DNA of 15,510 nt from Candidatus Nitrosopumilus sp. (GTDB lineage Archaea; Thermoproteota; Nitrososphaeria; Nitrososphaerales; Nitrosopumilaceae). A model generated the notes under the pieces. It saw only the letters and a program-made list of their open reading frames with translations, was not told the DNA's origin and did not search any database. The position numbers and the translations under genes were made by a program. This document shows positions 1 to 7,205 of this stretch, piece after piece (positions within the stretch are counted from its first letter, which is position 1; every line of letters begins with the position of its first letter). The DNA lies in NCBI GenBank assembly GCA_013002265.1, contig JABDKK010000164.1, positions 1-15,510 on the forward strand, read 5' to 3'.

Positions 1-331
1 TTGCAGTATAGTACTCCTTGTTGTTTTTCACCATTAATTTTTTTACAGCAATAGGACCTATTCCTTTTCCTTGAAATTCAGGCATGAGCCAAAATCCTAA
101 CTCATTATTTTTTTTGTTTAATGTTACAGAACCAATAACCTTATCTTCAAATTTAATTAATTTCCAATCATTATAAGGATGAGATGGATCTTTTTTTAAA
201 AACTCTTTTACAAATTTTTCTTGCTGATTCTTTTTAATCGGCTTCAAAACATCTTTAGGATCTCTTAAAATATACAACTTGTAGAGAAAATTTGAATCAT
301 CTAATGTGATATCTTTAAGATAAATTTCCAT
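1..331 (-). CDS. GNAT-family N-acetyltransferase (partial, C-terminus beyond window)
   Basis: Reading the minus strand from the ATG at 329-331 gives 110 uninterrupted codons to the left edge. The segment ELGFWLMPEFQGKGIG (residues 77-92) is the GNAT motif A: a beta strand followed by the Q/R-x-x-G-x-G/A loop that binds the acetyl-CoA pyrophosphate. The upstream segment KVIGSVTL fits the preceding strand. GNAT enzymes move an acetyl group from acetyl-CoA to an amine; the substrate cannot be read here. It lies 69 nt downstream of gmd on the same strand, so it may acetylate an amino sugar or a protein, but RimJ-like or generic GNAT roles are equally possible. A TATA-like element at 352-360 suggests its own leaderless transcript. 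The C-terminal part of the fold is missing. Confidence 0.8.
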   Translation of the reverse strand, partial: MEIYLKDITLDDSNFLYKLYILRDPKDVLKPIKKNQQEKFVKEFLKKDPSHPYNDWKLIKFEDKVIGSVTLNKKNNELGFWLMPEFQGKGIGPIAVKKLMVKNNKEYYTA

Positions 332-351
332 ATTTATGATTAAGTCTAATG

Positions 352-360
352 TAAAATATG
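352..360 (-). promoter_or_regulatory. TATA-like box of the GNAT gene
   Basis: On the minus strand the sequence reads CATATTTTA, centred about 25 nt upstream of the GNAT ATG. That is the spacing expected for an archaeal TATA box feeding a leaderless transcript. Motif reading only; the gene could also be read through from gmd. Confidence 0.4.
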
Positions 361-400
361 TTTTTGTATGATCAAATTTTTTAATTAAAATTTTGAGGAT

Positions 401-1453
401 TTATAATTTTTTAAGAGATTGTCTGCCTGCAATCTTAGATTCATTTGGATACATAGGTGCATCCCAAGGAAAAAATTCTCCGTTTAGAAATTTTTTCCAT
501 CTTTTAAGATCTTCATTTACCATGACCTTTACTAATTCTTTAAATTTAGTTTTAGGATACCATCCTAATTCTGACTTTGCCTTTGAGTTTTCTCCACAAA
601 GATAATTCACATCTAGAGGTCTGAAGAACTTTTTATCTGTTTTTACATACTTTTTCCAATTTAATCCAACTTCTTCAAATGCAAGTTTCACAAATTCTTT
701 AACAGAATGAGATTCCTTTGTTGAAATAACATAGCTATTTGGAGTATTATTTTGAAGCATTAAGTATACTGCTTCCATATATTCTGGCGCATATCCCCAA
801 TCCCTTTTAGCTTCAAGATTTCCTAAAACCAATTCTTTTTCTAAACCTAATGAAATTTTTGCTACACCGTTTGAAATTTTTCTTGAAACAAATTCTAATC
901 CTCTAATTGGAGATTCATGATTAAATAGAATTCCAGAAACAGCAAACATGTCGTATGCTTTTCTATAAACATCTGTTATCCAATGAGCATAAAGTTTGGC
1001 AGAAGCATACGGACTAGCTGGACTAAATGCAGTATTCTCATTTTGTATCTTTGTTCCGCTATTACCATACATTTCACTACTGGAAGCTTGGTAAAATCTA
1101 ATTTTTGGATTAAAAAATCTAATAGCTTCAAGTAATTTTGTTACAGCTGTTCCAGTAATCTCAGCATTTCCAACTGGTTGCTCAAATGCTGTACTTACAT
1201 AACTTACAGCAGCCATGTTGTAGACTTCGTCTGGATCTGAGATTTTGACAGCTTCTATCAAAGAACCCATATCCAAAAGATCAGCAGGAATTAGGTGTAC
1301 TTTTGAAAAAATTTCTAAATTTTGCAATCTCCAAAAGTTTGGACTTGAAGCTCTCCTAAACGTACCATATACTTTGTAATTTTTACTCAGTAATAATTTT
1401 GCTAGATATGCTCCATCTTGACCTGTGATTCCTGTAATTAATGCCTTTTTCAT
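401..1453 (-). CDS. gmd: GDP-mannose 4,6-dehydratase
   Basis: This 350-residue extended short-chain dehydrogenase would convert GDP-D-mannose to GDP-4-keto-6-deoxy-D-mannose, the precursor of GDP-fucose, GDP-rhamnose and related sugars. The N-terminus has the NAD(P)-binding loop GITGQDG (8-14). The active site is SSSEMYG (124-130), where Ser replaces the usual Thr of the S/T-x-E element, followed by Tyr149-x3-Lys153. The GMD signature NHESPIRGLEFVSRKI (178-193) separates it from other NDP-sugar epimerases/dehydratases, and the length matches the family. The ATG start puts the Rossmann motif at the extreme N-terminus as expected. It sits 21 nt downstream of a GT2 glycosyltransferase in the same transcription unit. 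No fucose synthase or rhamnose reductase is visible in the window, so the final sugar is unknown. Confidence 0.93.
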   Translation of the reverse strand: MKKALITGITGQDGAYLAKLLLSKNYKVYGTFRRASSPNFWRLQNLEIFSKVHLIPADLLDMGSLIEAVKISDPDEVYNMAAVSYVSTAFEQPVGNAEITGTAVTKLLEAIRFFNPKIRFYQASSSEMYGNSGTKIQNENTAFSPASPYASAKLYAHWITDVYRKAYDMFAVSGILFNHESPIRGLEFVSRKISNGVAKISLGLEKELVLGNLEAKRDWGYAPEYMEAVYLMLQNNTPNSYVISTKESHSVKEFVKLAFEEVGLNWKKYVKTDKKFFRPLDVNYLCGENSKAKSELGWYPKTKFKELVKVMVNEDLKRWKKFLNGEFFPWDAPMYPNESKIAGRQSLKKL

Positions 1454-1474
1454 TCAAAATCCCCTCCAATTTCG

Positions 1475-2431
1475 TTATCTATTACTATCTTTTAAATTAG
1501 AAAGTACTTTCTTTGCAAAACTTTTCATTGATTTTGAAGCATCATATCTTTTTAGCCAGTTTGATCCATTTTTTAAAACCCATTCTCTATCTAATAACTG
1601 AATAATTGTTTCATAGTTTCTATTATTTTTAACCATAGGATAATCTGGATCAAGATATTTTACTACTGCTTTAGCATGTTTAATCATGGCCTGCTCCATT
1701 TTTTTTTGATCATGTATGATAAATTCTGGTTCACGAAATTTTATTTCTTGAAAATTTTTATCTGGATCTGATGTATAGGGAGCACGTTCTATTTCGTTGT
1801 GAACATGAAAAGTGTCATTTGCTTTTCCATATCTGAACCCCTCTTTTTCAACTATTTGTCTTAAAAAAATATCTGTATATCTCCACATATAATCATCATC
1901 ACAATGATAATTTTTTATGGATTGTTTTTTTATCAAATGGCATAAATCTAAAGCCCTTTCATTTTCTTGAGCTTTTGATTTTTGTTCACGATAAAAATGA
2001 TAAGCACTTATTCTTTTTCCATTTTCTATGATGTCATATGAATCAGAATGTCTTAACATTTTTTCGTACCATCCTTCTTCCAAATCAATATCTGCGTCAA
2101 TCAAAACAAACCAATCAGTTTCAATTTTAGAAAATAAAAATTCTAATGCCTTTCCTGTGGTTCTAATCTCAGGTTTTACATAAATTTCTGATCTAGGCAT
2201 TTTTTTTAAAATTTGAATAGTATTGTCTTTAGAACCTCCATCACAAACAATTAGTCTGTTTACAGGAATTTCTTTGTAAATACTAAATAATGATTTTTCT
2301 ATAGAGAGTTCTGCATCTAAAGTTAACATTAGCACGTCTATGCTATCTGAATTATTATTTGATAATTTTTTATCAATAAATTTACCAACAGGTTTTTCTA
2401 TAAATCTCACATTATTTTTGTTATCAATCAA
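1475..2431 (-). CDS. Family 2 glycosyltransferase (GT-A fold)
   Basis: The 318-residue protein carries the start of a GT-A fold: the strand IDVLMLTLDAE (31-41), nucleotide-contact motif CDGGSKDN (63-70), and a DAD/DID metal-binding site (112-116, IDADID). The C-terminal half (about 130-318) is rich in charged and aromatic residues, has no membrane helix, and is not recognised beyond GT2-like. It probably transfers a sugar from a nucleotide donor to a cytoplasmic acceptor; the donor and acceptor are not readable. It lies between the phosphoglucose/phosphomannose isomerase (16 nt upstream) and gmd (21 nt downstream), so a mannose- or 6-deoxyhexose-type donor is plausible. The start is a TTG immediately preceded by an in-frame TAA, and about 30 residues precede the fold, so a later start is possible. 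Confidence 0.82.
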   Translation of the reverse strand: MIDNKNNVRFIEKPVGKFIDKKLSNNNSDSIDVLMLTLDAELSIEKSLFSIYKEIPVNRLIVCDGGSKDNTIQILKKMPRSEIYVKPEIRTTGKALEFLFSKIETDWFVLIDADIDLEEGWYEKMLRHSDSYDIIENGKRISAYHFYREQKSKAQENERALDLCHLIKKQSIKNYHCDDDYMWRYTDIFLRQIVEKEGFRYGKANDTFHVHNEIERAPYTSDPDKNFQEIKFREPEFIIHDQKKMEQAMIKHAKAVVKYLDPDYPMVKNNRNYETIIQLLDREWVLKNGSNWLKRYDASKSMKSFAKKVLSNLKDSNR

Positions 2432-2447
2432 TTATTATGCTTTTCAA

Positions 2448-3458
2448 TCAAAGCCTATTTTTTACAAAATTTATTGAGGGAATAGGAGTTGGATCCATTT
2501 TAGAAAGAACTGCTCTATAAATTGAACAATAATCTAAAAGATAAATGAGTCTCAATAATTTAGTAAGAATAGACCCGTTTCCTGACAAAATTTCTTTATA
2601 CTCAATATTCTTTGTTTTGAAGTACTCTTTCACAATTTCCCATCGTTCTTTTGTCTTAATATAATCATCATTTCCTTGAATTAGAATTGGCATAATTTTG
2701 CTTGGTTGCTCCCATGCAACTATTCCATTGTGACAAGATTCTACAACATCTTCAGTTATTGCATGAATTTTTGAATTCTCTTGAAGAGAATTTTTAAATC
2801 TGACTGCAGCTGCTTGTAATCCCGCAGGATAATAAATTAATGGGATTCCAGAAATCCATTTTGCCAAGTCAATTGCAGGATTATCAAAATTCAAATTATT
2901 TGAGGAAATTTTCTTCTTCATTTTTTCTAACTCTTTAATTGATTCGTATACTTCCTCTTGATTAATCGGTATAACTGGATTCAATATTTTTAGCATTGAA
3001 TATAAGAAACCTGTAAAAGAAGCCCTGGGAGAATGTATTAATGGAATTTTTCTATATTCTACATTATTTTTTTTACAGAAATCCTCCATTTTTCCACCTG
3101 AAGAACATGAAATAATTTTACATTCTAATTTAGTTGATGAATTTAATGCAGTTAATGTTTCAATCGTATTTCCTGAAATGCTTGTGGTGACTACTAGGGT
3201 ATCTTTATCAACTGTTTTTGGTAGTAGATATCCCTTTACAACTGAAACATGAATTTTACTTTTAGATAAAATTGATGAAAAAACGGATCCAATTGCTCCA
3301 GAACCACCCATTCCAGCAAAAACAATGTGGTTGATGTCTGAAAATTTACACTCTTCCAAATCTGATTGAAATGCAGTTTTCGCTATTTCAGGCCATCTGT
3401 CATAAACTGAATACATTTTTTGAGAGTCAAATTTTTGTAACAATGCTAAATCTATCAA
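2448..3458 (-). CDS. Bifunctional phosphoglucose/phosphomannose isomerase (SIS-domain type)
   Basis: This 336-residue protein has the double SIS architecture of the archaeal PGI/PMI family, which interconverts fructose-6-phosphate with glucose-6-phosphate and mannose-6-phosphate. Visible motifs are GMGGSG (49-54), the phosphate-binding SISGNTIET (93-101), PRAS (144-147), Glu227 in ENSK, His243 in the SCHNG loop, and the C-terminal DPTPIPSI (322-329). The 16-residue spacing of Glu227 and His243 matches the catalytic Glu/His pair I recall from the Pyrobaculum enzyme (203 and 219). It heads the minus-strand glycan operon, where it could feed mannose-6-phosphate toward GDP-mannose. The TTG start lies about 28 nt from a TATA-like box, consistent with a leaderless mRNA; Met15 is an alternative start. 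Confidence 0.92.
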   Translation of the reverse strand: MIDLALLQKFDSQKMYSVYDRWPEIAKTAFQSDLEECKFSDINHIVFAGMGGSGAIGSVFSSILSKSKIHVSVVKGYLLPKTVDKDTLVVTTSISGNTIETLTALNSSTKLECKIISCSSGGKMEDFCKKNNVEYRKIPLIHSPRASFTGFLYSMLKILNPVIPINQEEVYESIKELEKMKKKISSNNLNFDNPAIDLAKWISGIPLIYYPAGLQAAAVRFKNSLQENSKIHAITEDVVESCHNGIVAWEQPSKIMPILIQGNDDYIKTKERWEIVKEYFKTKNIEYKEILSGNGSILTKLLRLIYLLDYCSIYRAVLSKMDPTPIPSINFVKNRL

Positions 3459-3482
3459 GTAATATGAAAATGAACAAATCTG

Positions 3483-3489
3483 AATATAA
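3483..3489 (-). promoter_or_regulatory. TATA-like box of the PGI/PMI-GT2-gmd operon
   Basis: The minus strand reads TTATATT, centred about 28 nt upstream of the TTG start. A transcript starting at the usual distance would begin almost on the start codon, which supports TTG as a leaderless start. Confidence 0.5.
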
Positions 3490-3517
3490 CATTTGGGAAA
3501 ATAATAGGTTTGATTTA

Positions 3518-3527
3518 TTTTAAATAT
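3518..3527 (+). promoter_or_regulatory. TATA-like box of mtnA
   Basis: TTTTAAATAT is centred about 34 nt upstream of the mtnA ATG, predicting a start site roughly 8 nt before the gene. With the opposite-facing box at 3483-3489 it accounts for the 98-nt divergent spacer. Confidence 0.55.
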
Positions 3528-3556
3528 GGTTTCAAATTTTCCAGATTACTGACAAA

Positions 3557-4609
3557 ATGGAAGAAAATTCATCTCACTCTTTACGAACAGTAGAATGGAA
3601 AAATAACAGAGTTGTAATGATTGATCAAACCAAATTGCCAAATGAATTAGTTTTTGTAGAATATGATGATTTCAATCAAGTAGCAGAAGCTATCAAAACT
3701 CTAATAGTTAGAGGTGCTCCAGCTATAGGAGTCTCAGGAGCTTTTGGATTAGCATTAGCAGTATTACAAAGTAAGGCAGCTACAAAAGATCAATTACTTT
3801 CAGATTTAGAAAATGCAAGACAAATTCTCTATTCTACTAGGCCTACCGCAGTTAATCTAGGTTGGGGTCTGGAAAAAATAATGAATATTGCAAAAACAGG
3901 AGAAACTGTTGAAAAAATTAAGGAGTTGGTAATAGAAACTGCAAAAAGAATGGCTGAAGAAGATATTGAAATAAACAAAGCAATGGGCAAAAATGGTTCC
4001 ATTCTTTTTGACAATGATGACACTATAATGACTCATTGCAATGCTGGTGCATTGGCTACTGTAGCATATGGAACTGCACTAGGTGTGATTAGAGCAACAA
4101 GAGAGAGTGGAAAAAATGTCAAAGTTATAGCAACTGAGACTAGACCAATTCAGCAAGGATCACGATTAACGGCATTTGAGTTAAAACATGATGGTTTTGA
4201 TGTTAGTCTAGTTCCTGATACTGCTGTAGGCTATTCTATGGCAAATGGATTAGTGAATAAAGTGGTAGTTGGGGCAGATAGAATCGTAAAGACTGGTCAT
4301 GTCTTTAACAAAATTGGAACTTATCAAGTTGCCACAATGGCAAAACAACACGGAATTCCATTTTATGTTGCAGCACCATTATCTACTATTGATTTGAAAA
4401 ACAAAGCTGAAGATGTAATAATTGAGATGAGAAAGGGTACAGAAGTAACAGGAATAGGAGACAAAAAAACGGCACCAGATGATATCAATGTGATAAATCC
4501 TGCTTTTGATATGACTCCACCAGAACTAATATCTGGAATTATTACTGAAAAAGGCGTGGCTAGAGCTCCCTATGAGGAATCTATTCCAAAATTATTTGAA
4601 GCTAATTAA
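3557..4609 (+). CDS. mtnA: S-methyl-5-thioribose-1-phosphate isomerase
   Basis: The 350-residue protein belongs to the eIF2B-alpha/MtnA isomerase family. The true enzyme converts methylthioribose-1-phosphate to methylthioribulose-1-phosphate in methionine salvage. Motifs are RGAPAIGVSGA (52-62), THCNAGALAT with Cys161, ETRP (194-197), VGADRI with Asp241, and NKIGTY (251-256). Cys161 and Asp241 have the spacing of the catalytic Cys/Asp pair of Bacillus MtnA. The ATG lies shortly after a TATA-like box, so the mRNA is nearly leaderless. Archaeal relatives include ribose-1,5-bisphosphate isomerase of the AMP pathway; the N-terminal domain and motif set favour MtnA, but substrate specificity is inferred. 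No other methionine-salvage gene is in the window. The next gene, a SufT-like protein, begins 38 nt downstream. Confidence 0.9.
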   Translation: MEENSSHSLRTVEWKNNRVVMIDQTKLPNELVFVEYDDFNQVAEAIKTLIVRGAPAIGVSGAFGLALAVLQSKAATKDQLLSDLENARQILYSTRPTAVNLGWGLEKIMNIAKTGETVEKIKELVIETAKRMAEEDIEINKAMGKNGSILFDNDDTIMTHCNAGALATVAYGTALGVIRATRESGKNVKVIATETRPIQQGSRLTAFELKHDGFDVSLVPDTAVGYSMANGLVNKVVVGADRIVKTGHVFNKIGTYQVATMAKQHGIPFYVAAPLSTIDLKNKAEDVIIEMRKGTEVTGIGDKKTAPDDINVINPAFDMTPPELISGIITEKGVARAPYEESIPKLFEAN

Positions 4610-4647
4610 TAGAAAGTTTTTATTGTTTTTCTAGAGTCAAATACACT

Positions 4648-5286
4648 ATGAGTACAGTTTCTCCTCAGGCAATTGAAGAGTCATTAAAACAATGCATGGA
4701 TCCTGAAGTTCCACTAAACATTGTTGAGATGGGATTAATCTATGGGATTGATGTTGCTGAAAACAATGATGTTAATATTAAAATGACAATGACCACACAA
4801 GGGTGTCCACTCCATGAGACTTTGGTTTCAGATGCAACGCGATATGTCAAAAAAGTTCCTGGAGTAAATAATGTCAATATTGACATTGTGTGGGAGCCTG
4901 CATGGTCAATGGATAAAATGTCTGAAGAAGCAAAAATGAAAATAAAGAATATGAGTGCTGGAATGAATACTCCTGCACCAATTAATTATGAAATTGCAAT
5001 GCCACAAGGAGTCGGAAAACTTGTTAAACAAGAAGATGGCTCTATGGTTTTAGCAAATGAGCATGATCAAGGATTTATGGTAAATCAAGCAATTGTAGAC
5101 TTTTGGAAATCTTGTAATGGACAACGCAAAGTAACTGATCTTGTAGAGGTGTTTGCTCAGCAAACAGGACTGCAAAGAAACCAAGTAGAAAAAGAAGTCA
5201 TGCAGTTACTACAACAACTACGTGATGGTGGTTTAATTGCAATTGCAGGCCAGCCAGATACGCCAAATGTCGAATTTAAAAAATAA
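4648..5286 (+). CDS. MIP18/SufT-type (DUF59) domain fused to a PqqD-like domain
   Basis: Residues 1-100 form a MIP18/PaaD/SufT domain: DPEVPLNIVEMGLIYG (18-33), TTQGCPLHETLV (49-60) with the conserved reactive Cys, and WEPAWSMDKMSEEAK near its end. These domains act in iron-sulfur cluster assembly or delivery. Residues about 110-212 form a second module with the PqqD pattern: a strand-rich start, then QAIVDFWKSCNGQRKVTDL, a helix-turn-helix-like run, and a closing LRDGGLIAI. PqqD-type domains are winged helices that bind peptide or protein partners. Stand-alone SufT proteins are about 100 residues, so this is roughly twice that length. It follows mtnA by 38 nt, with a weak TATA-like GTTTTTATT at 4616-4624. 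A role in Fe-S targeting is inference; the SufT domain is secure, the PqqD assignment moderately so. Confidence 0.87.
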   Translation: MSTVSPQAIEESLKQCMDPEVPLNIVEMGLIYGIDVAENNDVNIKMTMTTQGCPLHETLVSDATRYVKKVPGVNNVNIDIVWEPAWSMDKMSEEAKMKIKNMSAGMNTPAPINYEIAMPQGVGKLVKQEDGSMVLANEHDQGFMVNQAIVDFWKSCNGQRKVTDLVEVFAQQTGLQRNQVEKEVMQLLQQLRDGGLIAIAGQPDTPNVEFKK

Positions 5287-5288
5287 TT

Positions 5289-5936
5289 CTAGTAAATATA
5301 GTTTGAATTCGCACCATCAAAATTTATTGTAACGCCTGATAGATACTTTATCTTATTTTGAATAATTGATCTTACAAAATCTCCAATCTCTTGCGGTTCA
5401 CCTAGTCTTTTCATGGGGAGAGATTCTTTGAATTGGTCTACATCATCAATTAATTCTCTGGTTCTATCTGTATTGATTGGGCCTGGTGCAATGTTTATAC
5501 AACTAATGTTTTTCTGGGCGTATTCTTTGCTTAAAACTTTGAAGACCTCACTAAATGCAGCACGATAAGCAGAAGATATAATCAATTTTGTATTTGGTTC
5601 TTTGATCACATTTGAGCTAATCAAAAAGATGTAACCATTATCATTAACTTTGATATTCTGTAAAATGGTGCAAAATCCCAAGAATAACTGATTGTGATAC
5701 AATTTCCAATCCTCTTCGGTAATTGTTAGAAAAGGTTTTGGAGCAGGGCCTCCTGTGTTTAGTACAAGAATGTCTGTTTGGTTGTGATTTTTTGCAAATT
5801 CTCTAACACTTTTCAAATCCGATGTATCAATGTCGCTTTTAGATGCTGCAAATACATCAATCTCAATTGATTCTAATGATTCAGCGATTGCTTTTCCTAT
5901 TCCTCTAGAACCTCCAAGAACAATTGCTCTAGTCAT
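5289..5936 (-). CDS. SDR-fold oxidoreductase-like protein, non-canonical active site
   Basis: The 215-residue protein has the Rossmann signature GGSRGIG (8-14), the NTGGP loop (60-64) in place of NNAG, the strand YIFLISS with Ser107/108, and PGPINTDRTRE (151-161), as in FabG-like short-chain dehydrogenases. Counting from Ser108, the positions that normally hold Tyr-x3-Lys hold Ser121 and Arg125. A Tyr at 124 is out of register and has Phe four residues on. The NTGGP loop with Ser/Arg at these positions is typical of a divergent BKR-like SDR subgroup, so this is probably a lineage feature, not decay. NAD(P) binding is likely; catalysis and substrate are unknown. It ends 2 nt from the convergent SufT-PqqD gene. 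A TATA-like TTTAATTAT (5957-5965, minus) precedes the ATG. Confidence 0.85.
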   Translation of the reverse strand: MTRAIVLGGSRGIGKAIAESLESIEIDVFAASKSDIDTSDLKSVREFAKNHNQTDILVLNTGGPAPKPFLTITEEDWKLYHNQLFLGFCTILQNIKVNDNGYIFLISSNVIKEPNTKLIISSAYRAAFSEVFKVLSKEYAQKNISCINIAPGPINTDRTRELIDDVDQFKESLPMKRLGEPQEIGDFVRSIIQNKIKYLSGVTINFDGANSNYIY

Positions 5937-5956
5937 AATATTCTATAAAATAATTG

Positions 5957-5965
5957 ATAATTAAA
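5957..5965 (-). promoter_or_regulatory. TATA-like box of the SDR gene
   Basis: TTTAATTAT on the minus strand is centred about 25 nt from the SDR ATG, giving a leaderless or near-leaderless transcript. The remainder of the 171-nt divergent spacer toward 6108 shows no clear element beyond weak AT-rich runs (GTATTAAAAC at about 6032-6041, CTTAAG at 6080-6085). Confidence 0.4.
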
Positions 5966-6107
5966 TTTCTTTAGTAAACAAAATTGTTCTTATTAAATTG
6001 AAAAATACTTTCAAAACATCTTGAAAACTTGTATTAAAACCATCAGTATGATTTAGTCTGATAATTTCTACGAATCCCTCTTAAGCAATTTTACATTTCT
6101 GTGTTCA

Positions 6108-6944
6108 ATGACTAAACTACTGCATGCCTCAATCATTGCTTCGATAATTTTGATGTCTGCTTTTAGTGCCGATGCCTTTGCACAGTCAGACTTTAAAAAA
6201 ATTGAAGGAAACGAAATACAAAACAATCCTATTTCACAAGACATTCTTGCAAAAATAGAATTATCAAAAAAACAATTCCTTCAAGCAAAAGAGACTGAAC
6301 AAAAGCGCAATGCCCAACAAAAATTCATTGATGAGCAGCGAATCCTAGCACAGGAATCTCTAAAACAAGAGCTCCAAAGAATGGAAAAAACCTATGAAGA
6401 ATTTACTCCTAGAAACGCATTTGCAAACTATGTTTCAAATCTTAATGTGACAAATGACGGGATTTTCTGGGATCAGTTTGATTATCTACAAACAAAAATT
6501 TCTCTAGCAAAAGATGCAAGAGATTCTGTTCTTAAACAGGGAGGAACGTTTTCTGATGCCATGAAGCAATATGTCCAGTTTGCCAAGATGCCAAAAATTG
6601 AAATGCAAAATATTGTGCGCGAACTTAACATAAAACACAATCTTGCGCAAGAAGATATCCAGTCAAATTTTGACATTAATGGAAAGCTGCCCAGATATGA
6701 AAATGATCTTGAAGCTCCATGTTATGGATGTACTGCAAAAATCTCCAAAGTTCAACTTGACTCAAACCAATCAGTTCCTATAACTAGAACTGTATATGAG
6801 CCAAAGCCTTCACAAATTACTGAACTGAAAGACTCTCTTTCAGACCTCCAAAAACAGTTCCTAGAGTCAAAAAACATCATATCTCAGAAAAAAATGATAT
6901 TTGAGATGAATGAAATCATAAAACAAATTCAGGAACTCAAATAA
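6108..6944 (+). CDS. Secreted coiled-coil protein of unknown function with a CxxC pair
   Basis: Not recognised. The 278-residue protein starts with a typical Sec signal peptide: a short basic start, a hydrophobic core (about 8-20) and AFA-Q as a likely cleavage site after residue 25. The mature part is Lys/Gln/Glu-rich with heptad-like helical stretches at about 45-97 and 235-278, which suggests a coiled coil that may pair with itself. Between them lies a folded segment with a WDQFDYL patch (121-127) and a single CYGC motif (205-208) after a proline/acidic linker; this CxxC could form a disulfide or bind a metal outside the membrane. There is no transmembrane anchor after the signal. It stands alone, with a poly-T terminator directly after the stop. 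An envelope or cell-surface role is inferred only from the signal peptide. Confidence 0.8.
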   Translation: MTKLLHASIIASIILMSAFSADAFAQSDFKKIEGNEIQNNPISQDILAKIELSKKQFLQAKETEQKRNAQQKFIDEQRILAQESLKQELQRMEKTYEEFTPRNAFANYVSNLNVTNDGIFWDQFDYLQTKISLAKDARDSVLKQGGTFSDAMKQYVQFAKMPKIEMQNIVRELNIKHNLAQEDIQSNFDINGKLPRYENDLEAPCYGCTAKISKVQLDSNQSVPITRTVYEPKPSQITELKDSLSDLQKQFLESKNIISQKKMIFEMNEIIKQIQELK

Positions 6945-6946
6945 TC

Positions 6947-6960
6947 TTTTTCTTTTTTTT
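6947..6960 (+). terminator. Poly-T transcription terminator
   Basis: A pyrimidine run of nearly all T, broken by one C, starts 3 nt after the stop of the secreted protein gene. Such T-rich tracts are the usual intrinsic terminators in archaea. It is followed by a 7-bp inverted repeat (GATAAAA at 6961-6967, TTTTATC at 6985-6991). Confidence 0.6.
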
Positions 6961-7135
6961 GATAAAAGTAGTGTTTAATTGGAATTTTATCACAATTTTG
7001 GTAGACAAATCATTCCTAGAAGTTTATTCCCAAAACAGATTATCATTTAATCTGAGTAACAATTTCTGAATTGACTGGCACAAACACTAAATTTTTTCAC
7101 CAAATTGTTTGCATTAGTAATCTTTGGAGCTCAAA

Positions 7136-7148
7136 CATTTTTTTATGA
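7136..7148 (+). promoter_or_regulatory. Probable TATA region of the AAA+ ATPase gene
   Basis: An AT-rich element, CATTTTTTTATGA, would place transcription start near 7168 and leave a leader of about 38 nt before the preferred ATG at 7206. The upstream part of this 261-nt gap (6992-7135) shows only weak short inverted repeats such as GATTA/TAATC near 7038-7052, and no gene. Confidence 0.35.
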
Positions 7149-7190
7149 AATTATGTCCATGATGAAGTCTTTGTGCAAGGCTTGCTTTAT

Positions 7191-7198
7191 GGATGTGA
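7191..7198 (+). promoter_or_regulatory. Shine-Dalgarno site selecting the ATG at 7206
   Basis: GGATGTGA matches the canonical GGAGGTGA at seven of eight positions and ends 7 nt before the ATG at 7206. This argues against the in-frame GTG at 7173, 33 nt further upstream, which has no such site. Most other genes here look leaderless, so the presence of a ribosome-binding site is informative. Confidence 0.6.
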
Positions 7199-7205
7199 CA
7201 AACCA

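Noticed and set aside
6961..6991. Inverted repeat GATAAAA/TTTTATC as a regulatory hairpin
   Set aside because: A 7-bp AT-only stem with a 17-nt loop is expected by chance in such AT-rich sequence. The adjacent poly-T tract already explains termination.
7173..7205. GTG 7173 as start of the ATPase
   Set aside because: A good Shine-Dalgarno site (7191-7198) with 7-nt spacing points to ATG 7206, which also starts directly at the conserved YPYGLSRNPYP lead-in.
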